DNA of 64,000 nt from Drosophila miranda. Its lineage: Eukaryota > Arthropoda > Insecta > Diptera > Drosophilidae. Where the stretch lies: NCBI RefSeq assembly GCF_003369915.1, contig NC_046674.1, positions 18,727,657-18,791,656 on the forward strand, written 5' to 3'. The translations under genes and the position numbers were made by a program. Below, one piece after another: positions 22,950 to 34,900 of the stretch; within the stretch, counting starts at the first letter, position 1; each line of letters begins with the position of its first letter. Below the pieces are notes generated by a model that was given only the letters and a program-made list of their open reading frames with translations, made no database searches and was not told the DNA's origin.

Positions 22950-25912
22950 CTAGAGTATATTAAGCAGCGACGAGTCCATCATCCGATCATCGTACAGACT
23001 CAGGGTCTTACTGGCCCTGGCCTTTCGCACCGATGGGGGCACATCGCCAGGGGTCTTCACACGCTCCGCGGGATCCCTGAGCCGCTCGCTGCTCCCTCGG
23101 CCACTGAAAACCTCCCGGAACACCTCCAAACTATGCTGGCGGCGCATCTGTTGCTCCGTGGGAAGTCCCTGGCCTTGGGTCTGGCTAGTCACCAGAAGGG
23201 AGTTTGTGCGCAGGTGACCCGGACGTCGTTTGGAGGAGGGTCGCGTCAGGGTCTGCAATTCGTTCCCATGGCTCAGGATGCAGTTGTTGTTCGTGGTTGT
23301 GGTGCTGCTACTGCTATTGATGTGCTTAATGAGGCTGCTGGACAGAGATCGGGGCACAATATGGGCGGGAGTGCCACTCCGCTGCTCCGCGCTCCGCAAC
23401 TGCACGGGAATGGGCTTATTATCCAGCGGTTGACGGGGGCTCAGGTCGAGATTGTTGGGTCGTCGCATGCCGCCCCCCGCTTTTAGTGCTGCCACCAGGT
23501 TCGACTTCTCCTCCCCCAGCTGCAGTTGGCGGCACAGCTCCTCTGCGTGCTCCTTGCGGAAGAGCTTCTTGTGGATGAGCGCACGGACTCCGTGCCAGCC
23601 GCGTAGCTTGTGGTCCGTGTTCTGCTGTTTGGGGAATCCCTGCCCCAGGCTGGAATTGGTGTTGGTATTCTTCTGGTGGTGATGTGCAGGGGGGCCTCCG
23701 CCGCCTGGCGGCAGCAGCTCCTCCACACCAACATCGTGCTCCAGGCAGGATAGGCTGTTCTCCTGGGGCTGCGTCTGGAAGCTGTGCTTCTTGCTTCGTT
23801 CCACGAGCACCGGCGGCGGTCGCAGTGGCAGTGGCGCTAGATTCCGCTCCTGGCAAGGATTCCTACCCTGGTACGGCTGGAGCTGTTGTTGCGTGTAGCT
23901 CAAATGATTCTTTTCCGTCGGCAGCTGCTGGTTGGGCGGTGGCTGGAGCAGTCCGGCCGTGTCCGAGTTCATCTGGTGATGCACTGCAGCTGCCGTCGTC
24001 GTCGTTGTTGTCAGATTTACCTGCTCCAGAGATGTGGGCGACGCCAGGTTGTTGGTGTTCAGCAGCGGACTGGCCGGCTGGGCCTGTAGGCGTGGCTTTA
24101 GTCCCGACATCTCCTGCATCCGCTCTTCGGCGCACAGCGACGTGAGCCTGGCATCCGCATCGTGGTCCCAGCAATCCTCACAGGTGTCCCGCACCACTTT
24201 GGCCGCTGCACCGCCTCCCCAGCCGGCGGGAAAGAGCGGTCGGGCTTTGTGACGCACCACCAGCGCCTGCATCTGGTCGAAGCTGGGGTGGGATCCCACC
24301 TCCTGCTCGTATGGGGCCTTGTAGGGAGGCGTCATCTGTCCAGCGGCATAAAAGTCAGCGCAGCGAGCGGACACTTCCCAGAGAACGAGTCCGAGCGCAT
24401 AGACATCCATCTGTTTGAGGGACGTCTCGCAGTCTCGCAGATTGACGGCTCCCTCCAGGAGCTCTGGGGCCATGTAGCGCAGCGTTCCCACCTCATTGAT
24501 GCTCTTCGTCTCGGCCATGGCCACCTCGCCCTTGTACTCGTACTTGGACCCAAACACTTTCAGAGCAAAGCCAAAGTCTGCAATGCAGCACGAGAGATCG
24601 GCCTGGACAAGGACGTTTCTCGTATTGATGTCGCGATGGGCCACGCAGGGTTTGTGCTGGTCCCCCAGCCGCAGTTCCGTGTGCAGGTGGGAGATGCCTC
24701 GCGTGATGGAGCGTAGCATGCCGCAGCATTGGGAAAAGTCCAGGGTGTTGGCTATCAGCCAGTCCTGAAGGCACCCCAATGGAGCCAGCGATAGCACCAG
24801 CTGGTACTCCATCCGTCCGTCCATGGTGCAGCGCTCATCGTATCCTAAAAGAGTAAAATACCTATTAAAATGGAGCTGTCGCACCTCCCAGTGGTGGTTT
24901 CTTACCAAAGTAACTCAACAAAGCCGGACAATCCATCAGGGGCAAACCGTATATATTCCTCTCGTTCACATAGTACTGATGATGCTCCTCGGGATAGATC
25001 TTTACAGCCACCTCCTGGTCGTGCAGCAGACCCTTCATGACAGTCCCGTACTTTCCACTGCCTAGCATTCCAATTAGATTCATGTTGTCCACATTTCGCA
25101 GATTAGAACTGTAGCCTGGTCCCGACGGTGCCAGAGGGGATTCCTCTGGCTCCGGCTTCTCCTTGGGCCCCCGACAATACTGCACAGCTAGGAAGATGCC
25201 AATCATGATGGCAGTGACTCCTCCAGCAACGCCCAGCATTGTGCTTGCCAGGAAGGACTGGTGCTGCTTGGTCGTCGCCAGATTGGTGAGCGGGGAACGG
25301 CCATCGTTGGAGCCCAGCTCCAGGGGTGCGGGTTCCACCACAGAAAACTTCGTATTGCACACATCTCCCGAACAGCAGCAATAGTACAATGAGCTGGTCC
25401 TCGACGTGGGGGCTGAGCTGGTGCACTCCGACGGATTGCAGATGGAGTTTCGATCAGTGTTGTCCTTCCAGCAGCCTGTGGATTGAGCAATCGATAGATT
25501 TATTGGGATGAGGTATGTCTCTTTGTCTCTTTGGACACTCACCTTGCTTGAGTATTCTCGTGCTATTCAAGCTCTGATTCCACAGGGTAAAGCAGAAGGT
25601 GTATCCCTCGGAGCAGCTGCGTCTGTGCGGCTCGTTGGGAATTGCACTGGGCTCGAGCTGCTGCTCCAGCAGCTCCCCGCTATTGTCCTGCTCGGAGTCA
25701 TCGTCGTGCAGGGAGTTATCGTTCTCCATGTAGCTCATGCAGCTGTACTGCCGACTGGGAACAGGAGCTATCCGAAAGATAGAGAGAGAGAGAGAGAGAG
25801 GGTTCCATTAGAAGATACAATGGAATATATAACATCGATCTATCGAATACTTACAGCTCCTGGCTAAGGAGACCAGGGCCACTAGCAACCAGCTCCATGT
25901 AAATCGATTCAT
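22950..25912 (-). CDS. wit: BMP type II receptor serine/threonine kinase (wishful thinking)
   Basis: Minus-strand exons 25912-25855, 25767-25543, 25475-24906 and 24844-22950 give 915 residues, close to the size of fly Wit. In order: signal peptide (residues 1 to about 20); Cys-rich ligand-binding ectodomain ending CCCSGDVCN (about 127-135); membrane span at about 172-193; kinase domain with G233-S-G-K-Y-G238, Lys253, H354-R-D356 and D374-F-G376; then a tail of nearly 400 residues rich in Gln, Asn, Ser and Pro, typical of BMPR2-type receptors. Wit binds Glass bottom boat (Gbb), pairs with type I receptors Tkv and Sax and phosphorylates Mad, driving neuromuscular junction growth. All four exons keep phase and all introns are GT-AG. 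The start is the only ATG giving the signal peptide. Confidence 0.97.
25779..25799. repeat. (GA)n tract in wit intron 1
   Basis: A GA dinucleotide tract in the intron between the first two wit coding exons, just upstream of the exon 2 acceptor on the minus strand (CT-rich there). It serves as the polypyrimidine tract. Confidence 0.7.
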
Positions 25913-28691
25913 TTTGGAAATCCTCTTATAGCTTCCTTATGGTGCCTGTCTTTAAGGTCTATCGATTCTATCGATTCGGTGCCACAGCACTCCAAATTTA
26001 CGGCATTTTGTGAGTGAATAAAACTGCTGAAATATCGAAAATGTTTTATAAATATTGTTGTTGACGCAACAATAAGAATTATCAATAGTCTGCGATCCAG
26101 TACGATCCCTCCTCATTCCCCGCTAGCCCTCCTTCCCTTGGCTTGTGTAACAATATGCGATGGGAGTTTGCAAGTTCAGCTACTTTATCAAGCCGTGGGC
26201 CAACCGATAATGCCGGACCCAGATAAATTCTAATTCCAACCAGCGCCTATTACCGAGTGTCGTCTTACGCTCACGCTCACGCTCCCCCACACCCACAATT
26301 CCAGTCACTGGAGGGAACGCGGCTGCACTTTGGAACCCATTCGGAACCAGGCGCCGCCTGTCTATGCAATACCATTTCGAATGGAGACGACCTCGACTAG
26401 GGGATACCCAAATCCAGAGGGATTGGCAATAGATTGGCACAGTGCTGATATGTCCCTAGGGGCCCAGGGTAAGGGGTAAGCAAGTCTCCTCTTCTTTCGC
26501 TTCCTCTTTCTTTCGTCTCCCACTCGAGACGCTGATTAGAAAATTTTGCAAGCATTAATTATGTGGATGGTTGAGCTTATTACGTTCTCCCACTGTATAT
26601 AGAGTATAGAGTATGTTGTCCTCTGTGTGTGTGTGTGTGTATGGTGAGTGATTTGCATTGGGCCGACATTTGGGTTAATTGTGGGTGACGGAGCATGAAA
26701 TTTCCAGCGAGATAGGAATATTTTGTCCGATAAGGAGGCTTGTATACGATTATAAAATCGCTCCCCAATAAGCTACTTTTTAGAGCTTTCTATTCATACT
26801 CTTGGAATTCAATTAAAGAATGAAAAGCTCTACCCCTTTCCCGTCCTTAGATCTGAGGACCTACAAGAGCTGCTCGTAAGAAGTAAGAGAAGTAGTTTAG
26901 GGACTGGGACTTCGATTAAGATCTACCGTGATGAAAGGCAATTTAAATTTGCGTTACTTTTCCTGCTCTCAAGTCTCGAGATTCCAGGAGTCCCTCCTTT
27001 GGACTTCTTGGACGTGGGTACACCAAACCACACACCACACGAATTGAGTAAAACGAGATCTTTGGAGTTCTGTGCGCTCTCTCTCATTGCCCAACTTTTG
27101 TTTCTGTTTTTGCACGTTATCGCCCCAGAGTGAGTCCGTCCCCCCTTTCGTTCAGCACGCATCGACCGGCTAGCTTCTCTCACCCCTCTAGCGCAGGCGC
27201 AGACACCAAAGAGAGCAGAGCAGCAACTCTCTGCCGCGCCAAAACAGGTTCTGCTGGCGCTGTCTCAAGTGGGGCTGGTGATTGTCAGCTAAGGGGAGCG
27301 GTAGTGCGGGGTGGTTCGAAGAGCCGCCGGGTGCTCCCGCACGATAGCCGACGGCGCCAGTTAATTGCAAATGCTGCTGGCCACCCTATCCAACGGCGGG
27401 GTATATCTGATTCAAAAGTGGTTAAGAAACACTTTTAACTACTGTGACCGCAAAAGGGTATGCAAGTGTCGGTGAAACTCTGTTCTCTATGCGCTGTGTT
27501 TATTCTCGTTGCTGCTGCATTTGTTGTTGGGGCCTGATTAACTTTTTGCGTGTGCTTTTTGTCCATGTCCACGCTTTGGTGTGTGTGAGTGTGTGTGTGT
27601 ATGAGTGCGTGAGAGTGTTTCGGGGTTCATCTTCGTTTGACCAAGGTAAATAAAAGGGAAGGTAGCCCCGGTTACCCAATTATCTCGTTACGTGAATCTT
27701 TGCACGCAGCCAATTTGAGAACGCCTCACCCTCTATTCAATATGCATTGGTTTGGCTGCATTTTTCAATTGCGACATTCGAACGAAGACTGACTACTGAC
27801 GACGCGATGCGACATGCAAAATCAATGCGAGACACAAAAGTGCAAGCAAGACAGCAGCAGCAACAACGATAATGGCAAAGTGAATGTGAATGGGTCTCAG
27901 GGGTCTGCTCTTGTTGACTCCTCTCTCCTCTCTTCGCTCTATTTGCCAGGGTGGGTGGCCGTCGCCGCCAACTGTCTGTGAGAGTGTATTATGTGTGTAT
28001 TATGTGCGCAGAGACGACTAAAAAAATTGATTTTTCCAAGACATTTTTCTCGAGTTGTTTGCGGAAAAACTTGAACGTATCCACAAACTGGAAAACTTTT
28101 TGCTGCACCTGCACTTACACTCGGAATTCAGAGCATGCTCTTCCCCACTGCAGTTGCACTCAATAGAGATTTTCCGTAGTTTTATTAACTAATTTTTTGC
28201 ACTGAAGAAAAGTAACACACTAGCCGCAAACTTTATTGGTGGGGCCCCGGCGCCAGTCGCGTCTGCTCTCCGTCGCCGTTGTTGGCTTTTGGGGCTTTTT
28301 ATGGGGCTTTAAACTAGTTTGCTGGATGGCCGCGCCGACGTTTGCCGCTCGATGTTCGTTTGGCCGCCTTCGCCCGCTCGAAGTAAATGAATGCGGGAGC
28401 CACTGCGTTCGGCCTGTCTCTGGCGTCGTTGTCGTCGTTGTCGTATCTGGTCTTGCTCTTGCTTTTGCTCTCTCCGAATGCCATTCGTTTGGGGCTGAAG
28501 AAACAGGCATGCGTGTATTTACGAAGCAGCGTGGAATGACAGAATCAGCGATTGGGGCGTGAGAGAGGAGAGCGTGAATTCGAGTGTGAGCGCAACATTT
28601 TCGGGAGCAGCTGAAAGAGAGCTTTAAAGCACTTGTTGAGCATGTTTTTCTTTCGCATTTTGGCTTTTATTCAACGAGATTCCATTTAACC
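25913..28691. other. wit upstream region and Faa downstream region
   Basis: About 2.8 kb between the wit start and the Faa stop, both genes on the minus strand. It should hold the wit promoter and any noncoding leader exons; I cannot fix them. ATCGAT-containing stretches occur at 25961-25976 (two TATCGATT), resembling DRE half sites. Simple repeats: GT tract at about 26624-26640 and TGTG/GAGTG tract at about 27580-27612. Repeated CGTTGTCGT near 28425-28445. Confidence 0.45.
28666..28671 (-). terminator. Poly(A) signal of Faa
   Basis: AATAAA on the minus strand, about 20 bases beyond the Faa stop codon at 28692-28694. Confidence 0.65.
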
Positions 28692-30403
28692 CTACTGCGG
28701 CAGGGGGTGGGCGGGCAGCACTTGGCCCACACACTCCCCGAATCCGATGCGCAGGCCGTTCTTCTCACAGTGACCCCGGATAATGACCTCGTCGTAGTCC
28801 TGCAGGAACTTGCGGCTCTTGCCGCCCGGCAGCTCCACATTCTTAGTGCCCTTCCAGCACAGCTCCAAGAGGGAGCCATACGAATCAGGCGTCTCTCCAC
28901 TTATTGTGCCGGAGGCCATCAGATCGCCAGGTCGCAGGTTGCAGCCGGTGACCGTGTGGTGGGCAATCTGCTGCAGTGGCGTCCAGTACAGATGCTTGAA
29001 GTTGGACTTCGAGATGAGGGCCTCGTTCTGATCCGAAGCTGGAAGTAAGAACGAAAGGATCCCCACATCAAGCCCAGTACTCAGGACTCTCATCCATTTG
29101 GTACCTACGTTTCAGGGAAACCTCCAAATTGATGTCAAAGTTGAAGGGCACGCTCTGGCGCAGATACGGAAGGACCTCCGGCTCCTGGGGGAAGTTGTCC
29201 AGCAGGAACGGCTTCAAGGCAGCCGTTGGCACCACCCAAGGCGATATGGTGGTGCCAAGGTTCTTCGCCGTGAATGGCCCCAGTGGAACATATTCCCACT
29301 TCTGGATATCCCGGGCACTCCAATCGTTCATCAGGGTGAAACCAAACACATTCTTCCAGGCCTCGTCCACGCGGATGGGTTCACCCAACCGGTTGCCGGG
29401 ACCTCCAATGAAGAAGGCCATCTCCAGCTCAAAGTCCAGCAGACGGCACGCCCCGAACACAGGCTTCTCGGCGCCCTCGGGCAGCGTCTGTCCCAGAGGA
29501 CGACGGATGGGTGTCCCAGAGACGACCACAGAGCTGGCCCGACCATGGTAGCCCACTGGCAGATGCCGCCAGTTTGGCATGAGGGCGTTATCCGGACCAC
29601 GGAACATGATGCCCACATTGGTGGCATGATGGATGGACGAGTAGAAGTCCGTATAGTCCCCAATCTGGGCGGGCAGATGCAGGCTAATCTCTGACTGAGC
29701 GATGATTGCACTAAAATGGAATACAAAATTTTGTTAAGGGTAGCGAGAGCTTTTTTCAACTGTTCTTTTCTTACGCTTCCTTAAGGTCCACATTCTGATC
29801 CAGTTCCGAACCCTTCTGCAAAAGCTTCTGAGTCTGTGTCCTTACCACATCCCAAGCTTCGTGGCCCAAGCCCATGAGGGCGTTCAAAGTCTCCGCCTGC
29901 AAGCTCGCTTGCACGGTGGGTGGGTATAATTGGGAGACAGCTTTCAGGTCGAGGACATGTTTTCCTATGGCCACGCACAACCGATGAGCTTTCTGTTGAC
30001 CAGAGAGAGAGAGGGAGAGAGATTTTAATTACGATATTCAGACACCATATGAGGTCTTATCAGAGCTAGGATGGTACGATGTGTTTTATAAGTTATTTTG
30101 AGTTGAGATTAGCATATTGTTTTCCTAAACAAACTTGTTTGCCGGATGATGTATGCAAATGTTATGCCCCAAAGTGGTTTCTGTTCTAGAACGAAGCGAA
30201 ATCTAGAACTGGCTCAAAGGCACATGGAAAATGGTTGAACTTGAGAAAAAACCAACATATGTATATCTTTAATATTTTCCATGGTTTTAATGGATTTAAT
30301 CATTTGCAGTACTCACATTACTTTGGGTGGAAAATACAGCATAGGGCAGGTTCTCCAGAGGGAAATCGCTTCCCGCTGGCACTGGCACGAAACTCTGGGG
30401 CAT
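28692..30403 (-). CDS. Faa: Fumarylacetoacetase
   Basis: Minus-strand exons 30403-30317, 29992-29775, 29710-29109 and 29038-28692 give 417 residues, close to the 419 of mammalian FAH. The enzyme hydrolyses fumarylacetoacetate to fumarate and acetoacetate, the last step of tyrosine degradation, in the cytosol. Strong family blocks are present: DFYSS at 123-127 with the likely metal-binding Asp123, HHATNVG with the likely catalytic His130, [20 protein letters not shown], and the C-terminal block [16 protein letters not shown]. Donors GTGAGT, GTAAGA and GTAGGT keep frame. The frame stays open upstream to a TTG with a hydrophobic stretch, but it has no ATG before 30403, and starting there gives the usual FAH N-terminus. 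Confidence 0.96.
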
Positions 30404-30504
30404 CTTTGAAGCACTAAAACTGGAGAACTTTGGAAGGTGGGAGCGGATCAGTAGACTGAAACAGACGACCAGCAATGTGCGCGGAGCCAGAGCGAACAAG
30501 AAAG

Positions 30505-30546
30505 AACGAATGAGCGAGCTCCCCTTTAAGATCCGCCTTATATATG
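30505..30546 (-). promoter_or_regulatory. TATA/Inr core promoter of Faa
   Basis: On the minus strand TATATAAG occupies 30544-30537 and an initiator-like TCATTC has its A at 30511. TATAAG begins 31 bases before that A, the usual spacing for fly TATA promoters. This would give a 5' UTR of about 108 bases. Confidence 0.55.
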
Positions 30547-30690
30547 TTGAGTGCTCTCCAAACAGATCTAACGCGTTTCTCTTAACGAAACCAAGCCCCC
30601 AAACGATTAAGAGAAATCACATGAGAGATTGAATGAAAAGAGAGTTGTTTTCTGCGCTTTGGTTACTTTTATTTTGATTTATCATTCGTT

Positions 30691-30712
30691 TATATATATA
30701 TATATATAATAT
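30691..30712. repeat. (TA)n tract
   Basis: An alternating TA run in the AT-rich interval between Faa and the end of Gad1. Confidence 0.7.
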
Positions 30713-31925
30713 ATCCATTTATAATTATATTTTTATGTTGGAATAATTCTTGTTTTGCTCTTGTTTTGGGATCTGCACATACATATACAATAATTTAAAC
30801 ATACATTAAATGAGACTCATGATATATATATACCAATATCTGATCTACACATAGTATATCTCTTGTACTGGATAAACTTAGTTAAAACACATTTAAAATA
30901 CAATACATACATATGTATAATATATATCCTTTATCTTTGATCTGATTTATCTCTATTTATATTGAATTGACAAACGATTCGTGTTCTTTTGTTGTTCTAT
31001 ATGATTTGTCTGAGTTGTGTACATGGAGTGGTCTCGAATCCCTTCTCTGACTTTTCCTATACCTTCCTTTGGACTAACAGAATTTGAAAGAATATGGGAA
31101 CTCATAGAAAAGAATAGGCAGTCCAACATTTGTAATTGAGTTTAATTGACTTTTTGGATATGGGAAACTAAACTCCAACTAATTCGTTTATACGTATTTA
31201 ATTCTCTAGACGAGTATATAGCACAGTTCGATAATTGGACTAGATACGATCTAAGGATGTGGGGGGTCCCCAGATCCTCTTTCAGTTTCTTCTTAAGTAA
31301 CAAGCACAGGTCTCTCTATAAAGGTACGCATGGCCATAGATCAACGTCTCTATACGAGTATAGTAGGTAACTTTTCTCTCCGCAAAATAGATCAAACGAT
31401 TAACATAACGAATCAAACGGAACCCTCTCCTTCTTCATCTTCCTGATATGTTAAGATAGCGTTCGATTAACCATTCAACAGTATTTTCCAACAGTAAATA
31501 TATGTATATCGTTTCATAGGTATTATGTGGGTTTATGGGACCGTGTTCCGTGTTTTCTGGTGGTGCGTGTTGTGGTGGTACATATAGATATTCAAATATT
31601 GTATACTTATAGTTTTCTTGAATCTTTTTCGATTTTAATATCGGTTTTAGATATAGTTTTCCAAAAAAAAAAAACAAACGCTCGCATTAACAGGTTTCGA
31701 TTATATGAAAATTTCCAACACTGGCCCACACACTGGGATAACGGTTAACGTATAACAGTAACGGAATGAAGAATCGGAAAAGGAACAGCTAGTAACACTT
31801 TATAGATACATACAAACAAATTTACATTCAACATTGAACTCTGATGATCTTTCTTGACTCGTTTCGCGGTCTCCTTGATATGCTTTTTGTATGATCTACC
31901 ATTATCATTCTATCCTGAGAACCGC

Positions 31926-34900
31926 TTACAAATCATCGCCCAAACGATGGATCTCATCCAGCATAAAGTCCACATCCGCCTCGTTGACGGCAGCCGATGA
32001 GATGATCGAACGGAAGAAATTGGGTCGTCGATCGTCAGGCTGATAGCCCACCATCAGACTGCCCTTTTGCATCATGCGTCCTTTGATAATAGGACAGAGC
32101 TGCAGAGAGATCATGGGGGTTATTCCACCATACCTTTGGATATCTTTGAGTAGAGCTTACCTTTCCCAACTCTGTCTCCTTTCTGGCATCATGGGGCACT
32201 CCCCGCAGCCGCTTGGGCACATACCAGAACGATACATTGACGCACTCTGGCTCCAGGATCAGATGGAAGCGATCGGACTGTGCGCGAATGCGCTTCAGCT
32301 GGTATTGGACCAACTCCATCAAGCGGTCCTGCTGCTGTTCGAAGCCCTCGGTGCCCTTGGCGCGCCACTGCAGCCACAGCTTGAAGATGTCGTTGTGGCG
32401 TCCGCACTGGATCACCTTGTCTCCAGTGTCGTAGCTAATGTCATAATGCTTGTCGGTCATGAACAGATACTCCGCCGACATCTGGTTGCAGCTGATGAGG
32501 AGGCCCTATAGAAAGCAAAATCGATATTGAATGGAATCCTTTTCGTCCTTTCTCTTTCCCTCTGGCCATAAGTCAAGTTGAAATTTTAATTAAAATTCCC
32601 GCCTGCCAAAAGACGCAACTGTGACCGATGGCAACATATTGCAATGAATGTAAAAAATCGGAGGAAGGACGGACTGAAGGAGGGTGACTTGGCGCATTTG
32701 GCCCCCGAGCCACCAGGGTTGTCAAAGATTTCAGTACGCTTTTCATTGTGTGTGCGACAACCCCTGTCTGTCTGTCTGTCTATCGGTCCGTCTGGTCTCG
32801 TTCGTTGTTTGGAATGAAGAATAACAAGTAATTGTTCGAAACACAATTGGAATTCTTTGCACAAACATTGTTCAATGTGTATCCAAAAGAATGTCGGGTA
32901 TCGTTCTGGGGTTGTGGGGCAGGAAAATGGTACTTTAAATATGGGGTTGTGCTGAAAAAGTCAAGGAAATTGTTGTATTTGTATACGATATCGCCTTCAT
33001 ATCATATCCCAAGCCAAAAGGATTCAGAGATGAGCCTTAAACCCGTCTATAGCTCTCCAAAATGAGGTGCTCATAGTTTGTGTAATTATAAAACCCAAAG
33101 AAACTTTTTTTATCTCCTCCACATTATCCCCGATAAATTTTTTTATAATCTCTTTTTTATTTATTTATATTATAGATCTACTTACATCCTCCTTGAAATG
33201 AATGGTCGAGCACTGCAGTAGGGCTCCCATCAGTTTGTGTGGATTCCAGGTGACCGAATCGGCGCTGCAAAAAGTCAAATCATATTCGTAAATAGACATT
33301 CAATTACGAATTACAAACAATTAACACTAAGCTGCCACACTGTGGCAGCTAGCGCTACCCACCCCATCCCACAAGCCCCGCTGTGCGACAAATGGGAAGG
33401 TCTCTCCACGGCAAGTGCCATAAATTGTGGCAATTTCAGGCCGCAGCACTTTAATTGAATTCAAAAGCGAGAGACACAACCCTCGGGGCAAGGACTCGGG
33501 GAGGTTTGACAGCTAAACATCCCTGGGGGAGCTATTTACAGTTATGTGGGTGCGCCACAGCTTGCTGCCTGCCTCCCAGCCTCACCCGGTGGGTGTGTGG
33601 GTGGGTGGGTGTCTATAAACATGATCCTTATGGAGTGCCTGGAAGTGTGCTTCAGGTTTTTGTGCCCTCTACTGGTGGGAATTCGAGGGTATATTGGGTA
33701 TAGGAATCTTCTTTGCAACCAAAGTATTGGTTTATAAAAACAAGAAAATATAATGCCCCCTACAATTTTTGAGATATGGAACTGTAATTTAATAAATGGA
33801 TCCAGTTTTTATCCACCTAAATATCAAATGTCATAGTTGTGGAATAAATATTATAATTACGAAAGACAAGTGACTTATATTATCCGTGCCTTTAATCACA
33901 GAAGAAACGTGTCATAAGTAATCTTTTAATCTCTTTATGAATATAAGTTATCCATCCATAACGTGGATCATATAAGCACTCAATAGATCCCCGAATTGGG
34001 TAACCGCATAGTCGATACAGCCTTCAATAAAGCCCGAACTTTCTTTCTTCCCGCATATGTTTTGTGATTGAGCGGCGGCATGTGGCGATTGGGCTAAAGA
34101 TGAGATTTCCCTTCAATTGTTTTAAGAAACTTCTTTCAAACTGAAACTCAGCGAATTTAAGAGGTTCCCTCATCCTCTGCACCCAATAAAGGACCATTAA
34201 TCAGGGCTCTGTAAGCCCCCAAAATGCCGCAACGCAACTTGTCAGCTGTATGGGCATTTTAATGATTAATTCGCATTGAGAGCCTTTCAATTAAGAGCCT
34301 CAATTTGCATGCCACAACGACGCTGGCATTAGGAGCCATTATTGTGGGTGATGGATGGATGAAAGATGGGAGGAGGCAATCAATTTGAAAGTGTTTTAAG
34401 GAGGCTAAGGCTAGGCTGTTCCTGCTTGACCGCAGTCTGTCAATACGAACGACAGCTGCACTTGCCACATTTGCCTAAGCCCTCTCTTAAGGCGGAGTCG
34501 GAGTCGGAGGTGGGACTGGAGATGGATTCAGGAATGGATTCAGGACAGGAATGGGTCTGGTGCTAAAGTGCATTTCAGGTTTTAACTTTAAAATTAAAAA
34601 TTCCTCTCCTCGGGGATGAATCACTTTCCCTCACTCTGCCACTCGCCCAGCCATTGCCATTCGCATTGTTTGTCGTAATTGTTGCGTAAGTAATGCCCAC
34701 CCATTCATGCCCATGCCGTGCCACCCCCTGGAGGTCGCGGGTTGGTAGAACACGGGTTGAATCAAAATCCACTTTGTTCATTTGTTTGTCTGGCCCAAAA
34801 ATGCACTCGGCACTCGGCTCTGGGTCGTTGTAATCCCTGTAAGCTCTGAACACCTGATGGAGGCACTAAATGACAAATTGAGATTTTTCCCACATGTTGA

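Larger units (their letters stand above)
30404..31925. other. Faa promoter region and Gad1 3' UTR
   Basis: After the Faa leader and promoter (to about 30550) the interval is AT-rich, with a TA tract at about 30691-30712 and several TATATA strings, and carries no protein-like frame. The Gad1 3' UTR extends into it from 31925 downwards. Several AATAAA candidates exist on the minus strand, so the end cannot be fixed. Confidence 0.5.

Noticed and set aside
22947-23486. 179-codon open frame on the plus strand
   Set aside because: It lies wholly within and antisense to the last wit exon, which is clearly coding; high GC and codon bias keep it open.
30404-30499. Upstream extension of the Faa frame with a hydrophobic, signal-like stretch
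   Set aside because: The extension has no ATG (it begins with TTG), and fumarylacetoacetase is cytosolic; the ATG at 30403 gives the family's normal N-terminus.
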